DNA from: Hippasteria phrygiana
Taxonomy: Eukaryota; Echinodermata; Asteroidea; Valvatida; Goniasteridae
NCBI GenBank assembly: GCA_037893225.1
Contig: JAZGUH010000555.1
Span: 310,001 to 374,000 of the forward strand
Length of the DNA: 64,000 bases
Direction of reading: 5' to 3'
How positions within the stretch are numbered: the stretch's first letter is position 1; each line of letters begins with the position of its first letter. Below, in pieces: positions 33,701-38,723 of this stretch. The notes under the pieces are model-generated. The model was not told the origin of the DNA. It searched no databases and worked only from the letters and a program-made list of their open reading frames with translations. The translations under genes were made by a program, and so were the position numbers.

Positions 33701-34537
33701 CGCGTCATGGGGTAGGGAATTCTTCACGAAACAGTCGCCGGCATAAACAGGTTGTCGCGCGGTGCATGCGGGCGCTGCGCATCAGGGTGACATACGTCAT
33801 GCAAGGTCGAGGAGTCACTATTTTAACTCCAAGAAAGCGAAAAGACATGTTCTGCGGGGGGTCTCTGGGAATTAAACGGTAAAATTTCAAAACCTTGTAA
33901 ACCTTGGTACATTCATCTGATCATGGAACTCCACTTGTTCAGAATCAGATGGTGGCGTATCTAGTATTTTGGTGGCCGTTGTGTTGTAAGGTTGAATTTT
34001 TAATTTTTTGTTTGGATTGAATTAGAAGCCATTCTCTATCGCACACTTGCCTTGGACCCTACTATCGCCAGATCATGTCCAAATGTTAAAAAAGGCGATA
34101 AAGGGTCCAAGTTAATTAATAGTACTCGGACTATCTCTAGGCCTACCATATTTTTGGGGTCATATTAGTTGCGCCGTTTTTTGTACACGATTCGCTGGGA
34201 CCTTACTATCGCCAGATCATGTCCAGATGTTAAAAAAAGCGATAAGTAAGGTCCTAGTTACTGGGACCATGCCCATGGAGTCCTTCCTCCATGCTGGGAC
34301 TAGCTCCTCCTTAGTATAAACGTTAACTTCCGGCATGTACGGCGCGGCATGTACGGCGCGGCATGTCCGGTCTAAATTACAAAAAATCACACAAAATCCT
34401 CGACACTCACCGTTTTTTTGGTCTTCTGAGAGAGACTGAAAGAAAGAAGAAAAACAATGTATTTATATCAGTGTAGAAATAGTTATAACAATTCAAAATT
34501 GTGAACAGTTCAAGAGATGGGAAGACAAGCTCACCAT
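14033..34537 (-). CDS. Myosin essential (alkali) light chain, complete gene, six coding exons
   Basis: The product binds the myosin heavy-chain neck and stiffens the lever arm; a MYL6/MYL1-type orthologue. I assembled it from exons 34535-34537, 34411-34435, 22985-23125, 20748-20912, 15693-15770 and 14033-14061. All introns are GT-AG; intron 1 is phase 0 and introns 2-5 are phase 1, so every junction restores a codon. The product is 146 residues (human MYL6, from memory: 151). Diagnostic strings: [49 protein letters not shown]. Degenerate EF-hand loops lie at residues 19-30 and near the C-terminus; the loop at 92-103 ([12 protein letters not shown]) has a full set of calcium ligands. Introns are 99 bp, 11.3 kb, 2.1 kb, 5.0 kb and 1.6 kb and are packed with transposons. 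Muscle versus non-muscle role cannot be told from sequence. Confidence 0.93.
14171..14740. other. Intron 5 sequence with relics related to 3.9-4.1 kb
   Basis: Intronic. A block near 14395-14500 (TTCCATGTCAAATATAATTGATGT) resembles 3995-4025 in the spacer of the foldback at 3409-4626, so an old copy of that repeat lies here. Open frames through it have no recognisable domain. Confidence 0.45.
14755..14960. repeat. Palindromic-core dispersed repeat, intron 5 copy
   Basis: Same family as 4650-4870, with an intact CGATTTCCAGCTGGAAATCG core. It is followed by a GC-rich stretch shared in part with the downstream portion of the duplication unit (CAAGGCGTGCGTGGCTACC). Confidence 0.75.
15240..15263. 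repeat. 24-bp perfect GC-rich palindrome
   Basis: GGCCGGCCGGGT followed by its exact complement ACCCGGCCGGCC. It lies in a locally GC-rich patch of intron 5 (about 14950-15320) and would form a strong hairpin or cruciform. Function unknown. Confidence 0.9.
15693..15770 (-). CDS. Essential light chain exon 5
   Basis: Seventy-eight bases between a TTACCAG acceptor and a GTGAGT donor. It encodes [20 protein letters not shown] then HVNYE, with phase-1 split codons on both sides (Gly before, Glu after). This is the fourth, degenerate EF-hand and matches the MYL6 segment between LVTLGEK and INYEE. Confidence 0.93.
16034..16239. mobile_element. 206-bp near-perfect hairpin MITE with TTAA ends
   Basis: TTAA lies at 16030-16033 and 16240-16243. 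Arms of about 95 bp begin AGATGATGTTGATTGCTG on the left and AGATAATGTTGATTGCTG on the complement of the right. The inner ~40 bp (AAATTATTTCTGCCATGCAA) pair almost perfectly across a ~16-base loop. TTAA duplication suggests piggyBac- or Kolobok-type mobilisation. The transcript would fold into a long hairpin inside intron 4. Confidence 0.85.
16250..17400. other. Intron 4 unique-looking sequence
   Basis: AT-rich intronic DNA with no recognisable exon or inverted repeat. A short A run lies at 16913-16924. Confidence 0.45.
17407..17740. mobile_element. 334-bp MITE just upstream of the THAP exon
   Basis: A perfect 21-bp terminal inverted repeat starts GGTAATCGTTACCTTTAGGA. Flanks are CAAAATAT (17399-17406) and CAAAATAG (17741-17748), an 8-bp duplication with one mismatch. 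Part of the interior (TTTACCCAATAATTTCCCTC) recurs near 32163-32203. The right end lies 20 bp before the THAP start codon, so the element occupies the 5'UTR or core promoter position. An 8-bp duplication fits hAT or P superfamilies; the superfamily is not determined. Confidence 0.85.
17761..18075 (+). CDS. THAP-domain zinc-finger protein, first coding exon
   Basis: It encodes 105 residues, with a THAP DNA-binding domain at the N-terminus: C5-x4-C10-x33-C44-x2-H47, the conserved Trp at 33, HLFP before it, and an AVPTIF-like box (TAIPTQF, residues 72-78) closing the domain. The C10-C44 spacing is slightly below the usual range. A GTAAGT donor at 18076 ends the exon in phase 0; the frame reads only nine codons past it before a stop. 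THAP proteins are site-specific DNA-binding factors or P-element-type transposases; which one cannot be judged without the missing downstream exons, which I could not find. It is nested antisense in intron 4 of the myosin light chain gene. Confidence 0.88.
18082..19099. other. Intronic, no exon recognised
   Basis: Probably the intron of the THAP gene as well as intron 4 of the light chain gene. It contains a G run (18235-18252) and an (AAT)n microsatellite (18761-18785). A further THAP exon may be present but none is evident. Confidence 0.45.
19100..20369. mobile_element. Non-autonomous pogo/Tigger-like element, 1.27 kb
   Basis: The left end CAGTCGACTCTCGGTAATAA and right end (complement) CAGTCGACTCTCGTTAATAC are inverted repeats flanked by TA (19098-19099, 20370-20371). 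The CAGTcgaCTCTCGtTAA terminus is typical of pogo/Tigger elements. Degenerate GTTAAGACGAGA subrepeats follow the left end, and a ~90-bp internal block (CGGTTTTCACTCC...ACATCACCTGTTTG) occurs twice near 19383-19515. No transposase frame survives. Confidence 0.88.
20748..20912 (-). CDS. Essential light chain exon 4
   Basis: 165 bases with CCGTCAG acceptor and GTAAGC donor, phase 1 at both ends. It encodes 54 residues, [16 protein letters not shown] through ELRHVLTSL, including the third EF-hand loop [12 protein letters not shown]. This loop has acidic or oxygen ligands at positions 1, 3, 5, 9 and 12, unlike the vertebrate loop (DKEGNGTVMGAE). The following codon, split across the intron, gives Gly. 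Confidence 0.95.
20997..21277. mobile_element. hAT-type MITE expanded by an 11-bp minisatellite
   Basis: Ends CAGAGATGTAGTCGAGTCC and, inverted, CAGAGTTGGAGTCGAGTCC. A perfect 8-bp duplication ATATTTAG (20989-20996, 21278-21285) is the hAT hallmark. Directly inside the left end is an array of about ten copies of TCCATCACAAG (about 21011-21112). It lies in intron 3. Confidence 0.92.
21384..21612. repeat. G-rich GGTGGAGGGTGGGAGA minisatellite
   Basis: About 230 bases made of GGTGGCGGGTGGCGGA / GGTGGAGGGTGGGAGAG units, with many GGG-type runs on the plus strand (quadruplex-prone). It lies in intron 3; the light chain transcript would be C-rich here. The proline-rich and glycine-rich open frames across it are artefacts of the repeat. 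Confidence 0.9.
21613..22520. other. Intron 3 remainder
   Basis: No exon recognised; ordinary intronic sequence with several short direct repeats. Confidence 0.45.
22527..22604 (-). mobile_element. tRNA-derived SINE head, minus strand
   Basis: Read on the minus strand: A-box-like TTGGTGTAGTGGTGCTTTCC followed by CCTTGCCTTCCACC and B-box-like GTTCAAATCCCG. This arrangement is typical of tRNA-derived SINE promoters in deuterostomes. The body downstream (towards 22440) is not clearly delimited. It lies in intron 3, same strand as the host gene. Confidence 0.65.
22985..23125 (-). CDS. Essential light chain exon 3
   Basis: 141 bases, acceptor TCATGACAG, donor GTTTGT (non-consensus but GT), phase 1 at both ends. 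It encodes 46 residues, [20 protein letters not shown] through KRFAQGFPK, containing the first EF-hand (loop residues 19-30, [12 protein letters not shown], ending in Gln not Glu) and the family string RALGQNPT. The split codon to exon 4 gives Asp. Confidence 0.93.
23126..24024. other. Intron 2, proximal part
   Basis: AT-rich intronic DNA. An internal repeat of GGTCAACTGGxATxxTCTTCGTGAAAA occurs near 23651-23708. No exon seen. Confidence 0.45.
24025..24160 (+). mobile_element. tRNA-Thr(GGT)-like SINE, copy 1
   Basis: A tRNA-like head at 24067-24139: A box TAGCTCAGTTGGTAGAGC, B box GGTTCGAATCC, acceptor arms GGCAAGA/TCCTGCC with one mismatch, D arm GCTC/GAGC, anticodon loop ACGGTAA (anticodon GGT). 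C instead of T at position 33, a T:C pair closing the anticodon stem and an A:C pair in the T stem argue against a working tRNA. The 40 bp upstream (CCGAACAAAGAT...GGGAGACCGCCAACAT) and the bases after it (GTTT.TTTGTT.ACT.TGAA) recur at 56622-56760, showing a mobile repeat. Confidence 0.82.
24314..26054. mobile_element. hAT-like non-autonomous element, 1.74 kb
   Basis: The left end CAGGGCTTGCCTTTAAC with a T tract then CACTCGCC, and the inverted right end CAGGGCTCGACCTTAGCGG then CGAGTCAAAA, match a CAGGGCT-type hAT terminus. GAATA flanks both sides (24309-24313, 26055-26059), a 5-bp duplication. The other arm of the host foldback (near 28480-28500) shows the uninterrupted sequence AGCAAGAATAGGAAAG, an empty site. 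No transposase frame is visible. Confidence 0.85.
24962..24990. mobile_element. Micro-insertion M2 (15 bp) with 7-bp duplication
   Basis: GTTTATC at 24962-24968 and 24984-24990 flanks CATTCTTCCTCCATG. On the complement this starts CATGGAGGAAG, the same terminus as the other micro-insertions. It sits inside the hAT-like element, so it is younger than that element's sequence. Confidence 0.8.
26607..26953 (+). pseudogene. RecQ-like DNA helicase fragment, broken
   Basis: Three short frames together give the N-terminal helicase core. An N-terminal stretch ending NWALES is followed, after a frame change at 26667-26669 (TAA), by [19 protein letters not shown] and the Walker A motif PTGFGKS. Another frame gives [17 protein letters not shown] (motif Ia region), and a third gives [13 protein letters not shown]. 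The order and motifs match RecQ-family ATP-dependent helicases (motifs 0, I, Ia). At least three frame changes and no downstream motifs (DEAH, V, VI) make this a relic. It lies in the core of a foldback element, which probably captured it. Whether the parent was a host gene or a transposon-borne helicase is unclear. Confidence 0.8.
27185..27770. repeat. Inverted repeat inside the composite foldback
   Basis: The left arm (about 27185-27425) and right arm (about 27498-27770) are complementary; markers include GAATTTCTGGGGAATGACAG, GCGCACGGTGACGTCGGGGT and CGACTGTTTTATG. The centre is about 70 bp. Open frames on both strands here mirror one another and show no domain. Confidence 0.8.
27907..28429. 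mobile_element. 523-bp palindrome inserted in the foldback right arm
   Basis: The arms (27907-28165 and about 28195-28429) are near-perfect complements; the ends read GTTTTCCC on the left and GGGGAAAAC on the right. The centre is an ACATGTACATGT-type self-complementary string. The corresponding left arm of the host foldback lacks it. Confidence 0.75.
29191..29905. mobile_element. TTTTGTATGGT-repeat element nested in the MULE-like element
   Basis: Ends TTCACCATACAAAACC and, inverted, TTCACCATACAAAACCTTAC. About ten copies of ACCATACAAAACC or its complement are spread through the interior, a subrepeat-rich non-coding element. G runs follow at 29947-29959 and 29995-30010. Confidence 0.65.
29557..29670. 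mobile_element. GAGTACCGAAG MITE, 114 bp, TA-flanked
   Basis: GAGTACCGAAGTGATGACGT and its inverse bound the element, with TA outside (29555-29556, 29671-29672). A second family member at 61279-62025 is interrupted by another MITE. It interrupts the TTTTGTATGGT element, giving three nested layers. Confidence 0.85.
30607..31804. mobile_element. CAGGGATGAGATTCT hAT-like element, 1.2 kb
   Basis: CAGGGATGAGATTCT at the left end and its inverse at the right end, then AAAGTCGxAATT on both sides. GTAGTGA flanks both sides (30600-30606, 31805-31811), a perfect 7-bp duplication (hAT usually 8). The interior has two open frames (30959-31339, 31372-31893) without a recognisable domain, and a ~120-bp hairpin around 31431-31552. 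Non-autonomous. Confidence 0.85.
31812..32442. other. Intron 2 stretch
   Basis: No exon recognised. 32163-32203 shares sequence with the interior of the MITE upstream of the THAP exon. An 11-base insertion bounded by CAACTTGTAT repeats occurs at 31851-31881. Confidence 0.4.
32443..33357. mobile_element. 915-bp foldback element, ~235-bp arms
   Basis: Left end AAGGAAGCTGAAATTTAGCT; right end is its near-complement. The arms share CGGAATTACAAAG, CTCGTGCAAAGACTTACGCG and CCACGCATGCGTGG. The unpaired centre (about 32690-33100) contains the CxxC/CxxC open frame on the minus strand. It ends six bases before the next foldback element. Confidence 0.82.
32751..33044 (-). CDS. 97-residue CxxC/CxxC protein, ZAD-like, in foldback core
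   Basis: Uninterrupted frame from ATG to stop that fills the single-copy centre of the 915-bp element. It has CGNC near residues 17-20 and CSQC near residues 69-72 followed by KDTL, plus basic and aromatic residues between. Paired CxxC motifs about 50 residues apart, the second in a context like xCxxCxxxL, recall zinc-binding ZAD or related domains of zinc-finger and transposon-derived proteins; the match is by eye and weak. Could be a real element-encoded peptide, an exon of a larger gene, or chance. Confidence 0.4.
   Translation of the reverse strand: MPSFDYRAMSSSSVICGNCQTATFEKPRERGYKRFSVKVFSSTGTFRKVFGKVITPLECKTQFLCSQCKDTLISHTVPHVPKKKGFIKKTFIKYTHF
33364..34133. mobile_element. Second MULE-like foldback, 770 bp
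   Basis: Same TAGTCCGAGTAACTTGGACC ends and arm sequence as 28578-30564 but a much shorter centre (about 33600-33730). No matching flanking duplication was found, so it may be a recombined copy. Confidence 0.82.
34190..34310. mobile_element. Degenerate terminus of the MULE-like family
   Basis: GGGACCTTACTATCGCCAGATCATGTCC then AAGCGATAAGTAAGGTCCTAGTTACTGGGAC resembles the paired right-end sequence of the elements above. Its last bases, GTTACTGGGACTA in the family, are split by micro-insertion M3. Confidence 0.65.
34261..34300. mobile_element. Micro-insertion M3 (26 bp) with 7-bp duplication
   Basis: CTGGGAC at 34261-34267 and 34294-34300 flanks a 26-base insert that begins CATGCCCATGGAGTCC and ends TTCCTCCATG. 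Without it the sequence reads GTTACTGGGACTAG, matching the GTTACTCGGACTA end of the MULE-like family, so an empty site is supported. Confidence 0.85.
34335..34372. repeat. GGCATGTACGGCGC tandem repeat, ~2.7 copies
   Basis: Fourteen-base unit repeated with one substitution in the last copy, 39 bp from the donor of the 25-nt micro-exon. Confidence 0.8.
34411..34435 (-). CDS. Essential light chain exon 2, 25-nt micro-exon
   Basis: Acceptor TTCTTTCTTTCAG, donor GTGAGT. Encodes SLSEDQKN plus the first base of a Glu codon completed by exon 3, giving [14 protein letters not shown], which matches the family N-terminus (…FTEDQ…EFKEAF). Human MYL6 has a similar small second exon after an ATG-only first exon (from memory), so the gene architecture is conserved. 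Confidence 0.9.
34535..34537 (-). CDS. Essential light chain exon 1 (ATG only)
   Basis: On the minus strand CTGCCGAAATG is followed directly by a GTGAGC donor, so the coding part of exon 1 is the start codon alone; the 5'UTR extends to higher coordinates. The 99-bp intron that follows ends in a strong polypyrimidine-CAG. Chosen because it is the nearest ATG-donor pair, fits phase 0, and mirrors the MYL6 gene. Transcript data would settle it. Confidence 0.78.
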
Positions 34538-34968
34538 TTCGGCAGATGGGATATCCTAGAATACTTTACTAAAACGTGTTGGCTGCAAAGATGTTTTTGC
34601 ACGGATACGTTTGCTAAAATCGATTGGTTAAAAATAGTCAGTATCGAAATACCATTTAATGATAATGTAGGGCCTACCACACCGTGCAAGTAGAAGAGTA
34701 AATTATTCGGACTATGCAGTTTGGTTCACCCCCCACCCCCCTTAATTAACTTAGTTTACTTGTCATCACGTTATTTTTTGCTTCTACTTGCAGCACTTTT
34801 CACTGCAAACAAAACATCGATTCCATTTTCCGAAATTACTCCTGCACAAAAGTATCGATAACACTGCTTTTCCGTCTACGTCTGATACTAACGATTTAGC
34901 CATTACATCGGTAATGGTCACGCCCAAAACTTGGGACAGTGATTGTCAGATTGTGGTTCCTGTGATCG

Positions 34969-35047
34969 ACCACAGATGAAAGGAATTCCAATGGTGACCA
35001 CAGAGGAAAGGAATTCCATTGGTGACCACAGATGAAAGGAATTCCGG
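34969..35047. repeat. ACCACAGATGAAAGGAATTC tandem repeat, three copies
   Basis: Unit of about 29 bases (GTGACCACAGATGAAAGGAATTCCA with small changes) upstream of the light chain gene start. Function unknown. Confidence 0.8.
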
Positions 35048-35180
35048 TAATTGTTAGCTGGATTGTCAAACACAAAAAGAAAGGAAATGAAATATGTTTG
35101 GTCTTTGGACAATGTCATTGTCGCGAAATGTCATTAATGATTAACTTCTTGCACGCCATGTGGACTAAAACATGTTCAGG

Positions 35181-35206
35181 GTTGGATCATACCTCCATGG
35201 TTGGAT
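35181..35206. mobile_element. Micro-insertion M4 (12 bp) with 7-bp duplication
   Basis: GTTGGAT at 35181-35187 and 35200-35206 flanks CATACCTCCATG. The second GTTGGAT is itself followed by CATGGAGGGAAGG, so the whole reads as CCTCCATG, GTTGGAT, CATGGAGG, a palindrome around one duplication. Possibly two nested events. Confidence 0.65.
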
Positions 35207-35215
35207 CATGGAGGG

Positions 35216-36000
35216 AAGGAAAACAGGGGCGCCGGCAGTGGGGGAGGGGGGGTGGGGGAGGAGTGGACGTGGGCAAGGGCGGAGGGGGAATTTCTTTTTT
35301 TTTTGGGGGGGGGGGGGGGCAGTCAAAACAACATCCGATTTGTAACAAATACATATTGTATAAAAACAGCCAAGACTGATTGAAATAATTACCATCAAAA
35401 CAGTACAGCTGTATGTGTGGAGTGTTTTGTCTGAATGTTTAAGCCCAAGTGCACGAGAATCAAAATTTCACTATCTACTTAGTTTCAACACTCCAGTTAT
35501 GAATCTGAACAGCGAAGGAAATAAACAGAATTGATCTCTTTGTAGACAAAGTGTTGCAGGGAAAACTGGGGGCTGGGGGAGAGAACAATTTGGAGGAATG
35601 CCCCCCCCCCCCCCCCCATAGTGACGTATATAGCCATAGGCTCTTCCTAGAGGGGGGGGGGGGGGGGGCAATCGGGAGGGCATGGCCATTTTCAAGGGGG
35701 GAAATTCGCTATAATAACGCATATAGTAACGCAAATTCGTATAGTAATTATAACGCATATCCCAATTTTCCAGGGGGGGGGAGAGGGGGGCAGAGTTCCC
35801 ACAGGGGGGAAGTTGCCCCCCCCCCCCCTTGTCCCCCCCTTGGCTACGCCACTGCCCCCAACCCCTTCCACCACCCTCCACCCTTCCCCCTACCCCCCCC
35901 TCCCCCCCACCCCCCCCCCCCCCCCCCCCCCCCCACCCCCATTGCGCCGCCACTAGGGGATGGGTGTGTGCCGGTGATCGTCTGCACCCGCCCCTGAAAG
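35216..36000. repeat. G/C-homopolymer-rich repeat region
   Basis: It contains repeated runs of 12 or more G or C (about 35306-35319, 35601-35617, 35652-35668, 35816-35829, 35910-35935) and a CTTGGCTACGCCACTGCC string (complement GGCAGTGGCGTAGCCAAG), a motif often found at ends of G-rich repeats in marine invertebrates (from memory). Proline- or glycine-rich open frames across it (e.g. 35471-36013) are compositional. Confidence 0.7.
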
Positions 36001-36299
36001 TAATAATAATCATTTCCTTTTCAGCAAGATTAGAAATTTAAATAATAAATTATAAATCTACTCTGACTGATTGCCTCTCATTTCATAAACAGCACTAAAG
36101 CTCATTGGGGAGGGGGGGGGGGTACAATTTTATTTTTTTACAACAAATATTCAAAAAAAGTTGCCCCAAAATATGTTTTGCTTCGTATTGTAATTACAGA
36201 TATGAAAATAAAAACTGTCGGGCATCAAGAATTGCCAAGTGTTTCCGTGTACTTGGTAATAAACGCTGCGACAGCTTCTCGGACTTATTTTCCCTTGCA

Positions 36300-36412
36300 A
36301 AAAATCCTCAACACCACAATTAGTAAAAGAAAAAGAAATATAAACAGTGCAGAGGATAATGGATTCGCACCCAGGCCTCGAGCGCTCAATTCAAACGCGT
36401 TACGTGCTACCA
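36300..36412 (-). mobile_element. Possible tRNA-like SINE relic
   Basis: Minus strand: TTGGTAGCACGTAACGCG, then GAGCGCTCGAGGCCTGG and GGGTGCGAATCC, resembling D-arm and T-arm promoter boxes of a tRNA. One B-box position deviates. Low confidence. Confidence 0.35.
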
Positions 36413-36417
36413 ATTAT

Positions 36418-36443
36418 GGTGGCCCTGAAGGGACATCGGAAAT
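36418..36443. repeat. GGTGGCCCTGAAGGGACATC repeat, inverted partner at 39960-39985
   Basis: Twenty-six bases ending CGGAAA; the inverse lies exactly at the 3' boundary of the LINE (39960). The LINE may have inserted within or beside an element bounded by these. Internal CCCTGAAGGG is itself palindromic. Followed by repeated AATATTGACGTCAATATT palindromes to about 36530. Confidence 0.6.
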
Positions 36444-36539
36444 CGTGAATATTGACGTCAATATTTACAACAACATTTCACGACTTGCCCCAAATCGTAA
36501 ATATTCACGTCAATATTAACGTCAATATTCGCGTCAAAA

Positions 36540-37655
36540 AGGTGCGCACCGCTCTCCGCTCGCAAATATTCACGTGAATTTTTTTCAGCAAGCTAGGTGC
36601 TAGTTGTCGATTCGATGTGCGGGTGCAAACTCAGTCGCGATTTAAAAATAATAGAACGCATTTAGCAAAGGGAGCTGCATAAAAAGCAGATTCTGGAAAC
36701 ACTTTACTGTAAATCTTCTACAAAACTCAGTTTTTTAGTTTACGTTTTTCCAACAGAGACCAGTTAGCACACTTTAGTACACGAACAAATTATTTTACCT
36801 TTCCATTTTTTCATAAAATAACTGTTTAAAATGAGATATTATTTTATTAATTGGTTTCAGAAAATATTCCATTTTCTGAAAAGGCACTACCTTTCACTAA
36901 AAGGAAAATATACCTCACATTTTTCGAATTTGTCCCAATTTATTTTGAAAATCTGAAAGATTATACCCCTGGGCACACTTTATTTTGGAAAAGGCTATTT
37001 TGGCCAACTAATTATTACCCAAATGATTCTGATCAATGATATTCATCTCAGTAAGGATTACTTTTAAACAAAAACTTGAAGAAAAGCTTTCAACAGCATG
37101 AAACGCAGGGAACGAGGAGGTCATTCAACCTCATGGTTGACTGCAATTGTTCCATGGATGTACTCGGTTGAAAACCTCTCGTTGGAGACGTATTAGAAGT
37201 GTCATTCACATAATAATGTGTAGTTGTCTTGGGCGGCGATCCCGGGGGGAGGGGCACGCCCCTAATATTTTTGGGGAAGGGGACGGCTATGGCAGTGTCC
37301 CCCCATTTATGGTTTATTGGCTTTTACATAAACCAGAATACACACAGATCAGCACACCCATTCAAATATTTCCAAGGATACACAATTAGAGACAGCCAAT
37401 CAGTTTGACAGTCCCCCTCCCTAAAATTTTACGCCCAATACTTCCCTTCCCCTATATATTCTAGTGTGCACCAGTAATACCCGTCTGCGGGCGCATGGGG
37501 GGGGGGGGGGGGACACTCCAGCGCAGTAGCGTATCCAACTTTTTGTGCCAGGGAGGGCAAACAACGTCTGTACCGTCTTAACACCGTCGCAAAAACACTA
37601 TTTCCTTTTGTTTTTTTATGACGCCTCAAATGCCGCCGGGAGGGGGGGGGGGGGG
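36540..37655. other. Non-coding, nothing recognised
   Basis: AT-rich DNA with G runs at 37497-37512 and 37642-37655 and no recognisable exon. Confidence 0.4.
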
Positions 37656-37825
37656 AGTTTCCAATAATATTTTTGAAAATATGGACCAGGGTAAAATTTG
37701 TGGTTTAGTGCTCATTGATCTACGCAAGGCTTTTGATCTTGTAGACCATGATCTTCTCTTACAAAAAATAGCAATTTATGGGTGTGAGAAGAATACTCAA
37801 GCCTGGTTTAAATCTTATCTAGATA

Positions 37826-37872
37826 ATCGGACCATGGAGGAAGGAACAGTGTTCCTTCATCCATGATCGGAC
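37826..37872. mobile_element. Micro-insertion M5 (33 bp) with 7-bp duplication
   Basis: ATCGGAC at 37826-37832 and 37866-37872. The 33-base insert is CATGGAGGAAGGAACA, a central G, then TGTTCCTTCATCCATG: 16-bp inverted arms with one mismatch. Deleting insert plus one duplication restores the reverse-transcriptase frame (LDNRTQCVSYEG), direct evidence for a clean insertion. Confidence 0.93.
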
Positions 37873-38070
37873 ACAGTGTGTATCGTATGAAGGCCATCAA
37901 TCAATATCACTTCCAGTTACACTTGGAGTGCCACAAGGCTCGATTCTTGGCCCTTTGATGTTTATATTATATATGAATGATATCGTACTAGAGTTAGAGG
38001 GTACCGAAATGGAAATGTATGCTGATGATTCAACTTTGTATACAAGTGATAAGGATATTCACATTATTAA

Positions 38071-38723
38071 CGAGACACATTGCTTTGGATTTTGCGATTT
38101 TGGCTATAAAACTAAAATGGATATGGTTGGGAAGCTTTTTTAAAAGTAGAATATAAAGATTCACATAACTATCCCTTCAAATTGCGTGGTTTTTGTTTAA
38201 TTTCGTGACAAATAACAGTCCGCCATTTTGTAGAACCATGGAGAAATTATTTCTCCATGGTAGAACCAAATTTTTGACTCCACAAAATGGCGGACTGTGT
38301 TCACCAAGTCGTATTTCCAGTCGCATCTGGTTGAAGTACGTTCTGTTGATCCATGTTGATGTACTGTGGCACGGCGCGCAGCACTGGCGATATGTGTCGA
38401 GAGCATAGAGTTATGGTCGAGAGGTAGAAAATTGTACCTGGCGATCATCTGATAGGTTCACAAGGCCACTGGCTGCGGCGCCAGCCTAAAGGCTCTTACA
38501 GCGTATTTTGCGCATTATTTAGACGGTGGTATTTAGCACTGGAAATAAGTCTATGTTTCGCGGGTCAGATGTCAGGGGTAAGCGGCCAATTGTTTTGTTT
38601 TGTAATCACTACTCACTAATTACAACACATTATACGTGTTTTTTTGCATGAACAACTCTTATAAAAGATAAGGAACATTTCCAAACAGCAAAATTTCATG
38701 ACATTTGAAGGCAATGTGTCCCT
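38071..38723. mobile_element. TTAA-flanked MITE (AGGGACACATTGC family), copy A
   Basis: TTAA at 38067-38070 and 38724-38727. Ends AGGGACACATTGC (left end degenerate, CGAGACACATTGC) inverted. Deleting it with one TTAA restores the LINE frame (DIHII then NANLSNQM). Copy B at 61355-61947 lies in the opposite orientation. TTAA duplication is the mark of piggyBac-type (or Kolobok) transposition. Internal inverted blocks include TCCGCCATTTTG...CAAAATGGCGGA. Confidence 0.93.
38230..38266. mobile_element. Micro-insertion M6 (23 bp) with 7-bp duplication
   Basis: GTAGAAC at 38230-38236 and 38260-38266. The insert is a perfect palindrome: CATGGAGAAAT, T, ATTTCTCCATG. MITE copy B at 61780-61800 has the same surrounding sequence with a single GTAGAAC and no insert, an exact empty site. 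Confidence 0.95.

Noticed and set aside
35471..36013. 180-codon glycine/proline-rich protein
   Set aside because: The frame is generated by G/C homopolymers; no start context, domain or splice signals.
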